From JBOHNM01 sp050730675 (GTDB taxonomy: Bacteria; Planctomycetota; Phycisphaerae; Phycisphaerales; UBA1924), in the NCBI GenBank assembly GCA_050730675.1, contig JBOHNM010000210.1:1-5726 (forward strand): a DNA stretch of 5,726 nucleotides, written 5' to 3'. The translations under genes and the position numbers were made by a program. This document shows, piece by piece, positions 5,253-5,726 of the stretch. The notes beneath the pieces are model-generated. The model did no database searches and was not told where the DNA came from. It was given only the letters and a program-made list of their open reading frames with translations. Numbering within the stretch: the stretch's first letter is position 1; each line of letters opens with the position of its first letter.

Positions 5253-5331
5253 CGGCCCAAAGGGCCGGAAGACAATGAGCACGCCTTCGAGTGGCTGAAG
5301 CCACTCGCAAGGACCAGTCGCCCAAGGGGCG
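5253..5331 (+). repeat. Compound REP element, copy 3 (right flank of the RAYT gene)
   Basis: H1: CGGCCC/GGGCCG (5253-5258, 5262-5267) with loop AAA. H2: CGAGTGGCT/AGCCACTCG (5288-5296, 5299-5307) with loop GA. H3: CGCCC/GGGCG (5319-5323, 5327-5331) with loop AAG. It begins 24 bases after the transposase stop codon and is the inverted partner of copy 2. It also lies downstream of the minus-strand NADAR gene, so its stems could protect or terminate that transcript as well. Confidence 0.88.
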
Positions 5332-5377
5332 AAAGGCGGCGAGCCCGCAGGGCCAGCCCGGCCCGTGGAGCCAGGGC

Positions 5378-5726
5378 CTAGTTTGACGCGGTCCGCAGTT
5401 CCCAGCGCACCAGCATGAGGATCTTGCCGAGGCGGTTGTCGCCCTTGCCCTGATAGACGCCCCAGACCCGATCCCCCCAGGTGTTGCCCTCTTGCAGTTC
5501 GGCATCGCCGGTGGCGAGGAGCTTTTCGCGCAGGTCGGTGTGGCGGGTGAACTTCTCGCGGACGCAGGTTTCCATCACGGTGAACTTGACGGCTTCCCAG
5601 TCGGCGCGCATCTGCAGTTTGCGGCCTGCGGCTTTGGCTTCGGCGGGCGTCGGGAGTGCGGCGATACGGCGGCGCTCGGCGGGGTCGAGGGTCTTGGCGG
5701 CCTGGTAGGCGTGCTCGACGGTGGGG
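5378..5726 (-). CDS. NADAR-family N-glycosidase (YbiA-like), C-terminal part, runs off the right edge
   Basis: The minus frame is open from the window edge to TAG (5380-5378), giving 115 visible residues; an internal ATG at 5611 is not the start, since family-like sequence continues upstream of it. Family signatures are PTVEHAYQAAK at the very start of the visible part, with the conserved Glu and the YQ/K residues of the active site; LPTPAEAKAAGRK; DWEAVKFTVMETCVREKF; LLATGDAELQEGNTWGDRVWGV; and GKGDNRLGKILMLVR. NADAR proteins (about 150-160 residues; E. coli YbiA and DUF1768 names) cleave N-glycosidic bonds of riboflavin precursors, and some members remove ADP-ribose from guanine in DNA opposite DarT-type toxins. 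About 35-50 N-terminal residues are missing from view. The gene converges on the RAYT/REPtron from the other strand, with REP copy 3 between them. The exact substrate cannot be told from sequence alone. Confidence 0.9.
   Translation of the reverse strand, partial: PTVEHAYQAAKTLDPAERRRIAALPTPAEAKAAGRKLQMRADWEAVKFTVMETCVREKFTRHTDLREKLLATGDAELQEGNTWGDRVWGVYQGKGDNRLGKILMLVRWELRTASN

Noticed and set aside
5047..5505. A 152-codon minus-strand frame
   Set aside because: It spans antisense transposase, REP copy 3 and another frame of the NADAR gene; its sequence is explained by these.

Overview
The window is very GC-rich (roughly 70% by eye) chromosomal DNA. It has short genes on both strands, long hairpin-rich intergenic stretches, a secreted poly-glycine protein and a REP-associated transposase. 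This fits a planctomycete, perhaps a Phycisphaerae-like metagenomic genome. The lineage is an inference from style; there is no marker gene here.

Layout from left to right. (1) Positions 1-664, minus strand: the start of an unrecognised gene that runs off the left edge. It has a strong ribosome binding site, and palindromic repeat DNA seems to have been absorbed into its reading frame. (2) 665-1313: a gene-free stretch of about 650 bases packed with hairpins. (3) 1376-2230, minus strand: a 284-residue exported protein with two 11-glycine tracts, followed by a strong stem-loop terminator. (4) 2231-2441: a divergent control region with two inverted repeats. (5) 2442-3977, plus strand: a complete CoA-acylating methylmalonate-semialdehyde dehydrogenase (mmsA), the clearest gene here. 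(6) 4029-4220: a low-GC, truncated DUF4365-like fragment, followed in the same frame by a decayed array of 21-bp units (4275-4442). (7) 4537-5331: a REPtron. It is a RAYT (REP-associated tyrosine transposase, HUH/Y1) gene at 4777-5229 with three copies of a compound, three-hairpin REP element around it; two copies flank the gene in inverted orientation. (8) 5378-5726, minus strand: the C-terminal part of a NADAR-family N-glycosidase that runs off the right edge.

The genes do not form one pathway. mmsA is housekeeping valine/inositol/propionate metabolism and is transcribed away from the exported protein. The stretch from 4029 to the right edge looks like accessory DNA: a foreign-looking remnant, a periodic array, a REP-dispersing transposase with its substrates, and a NADAR enzyme of a family linked to nucleotide repair and to reversal of DNA ADP-ribosylation. 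The most interesting signals are the covarying three-hairpin REP elements and the 21-bp array. I found no tRNA, rRNA or CRISPR array.
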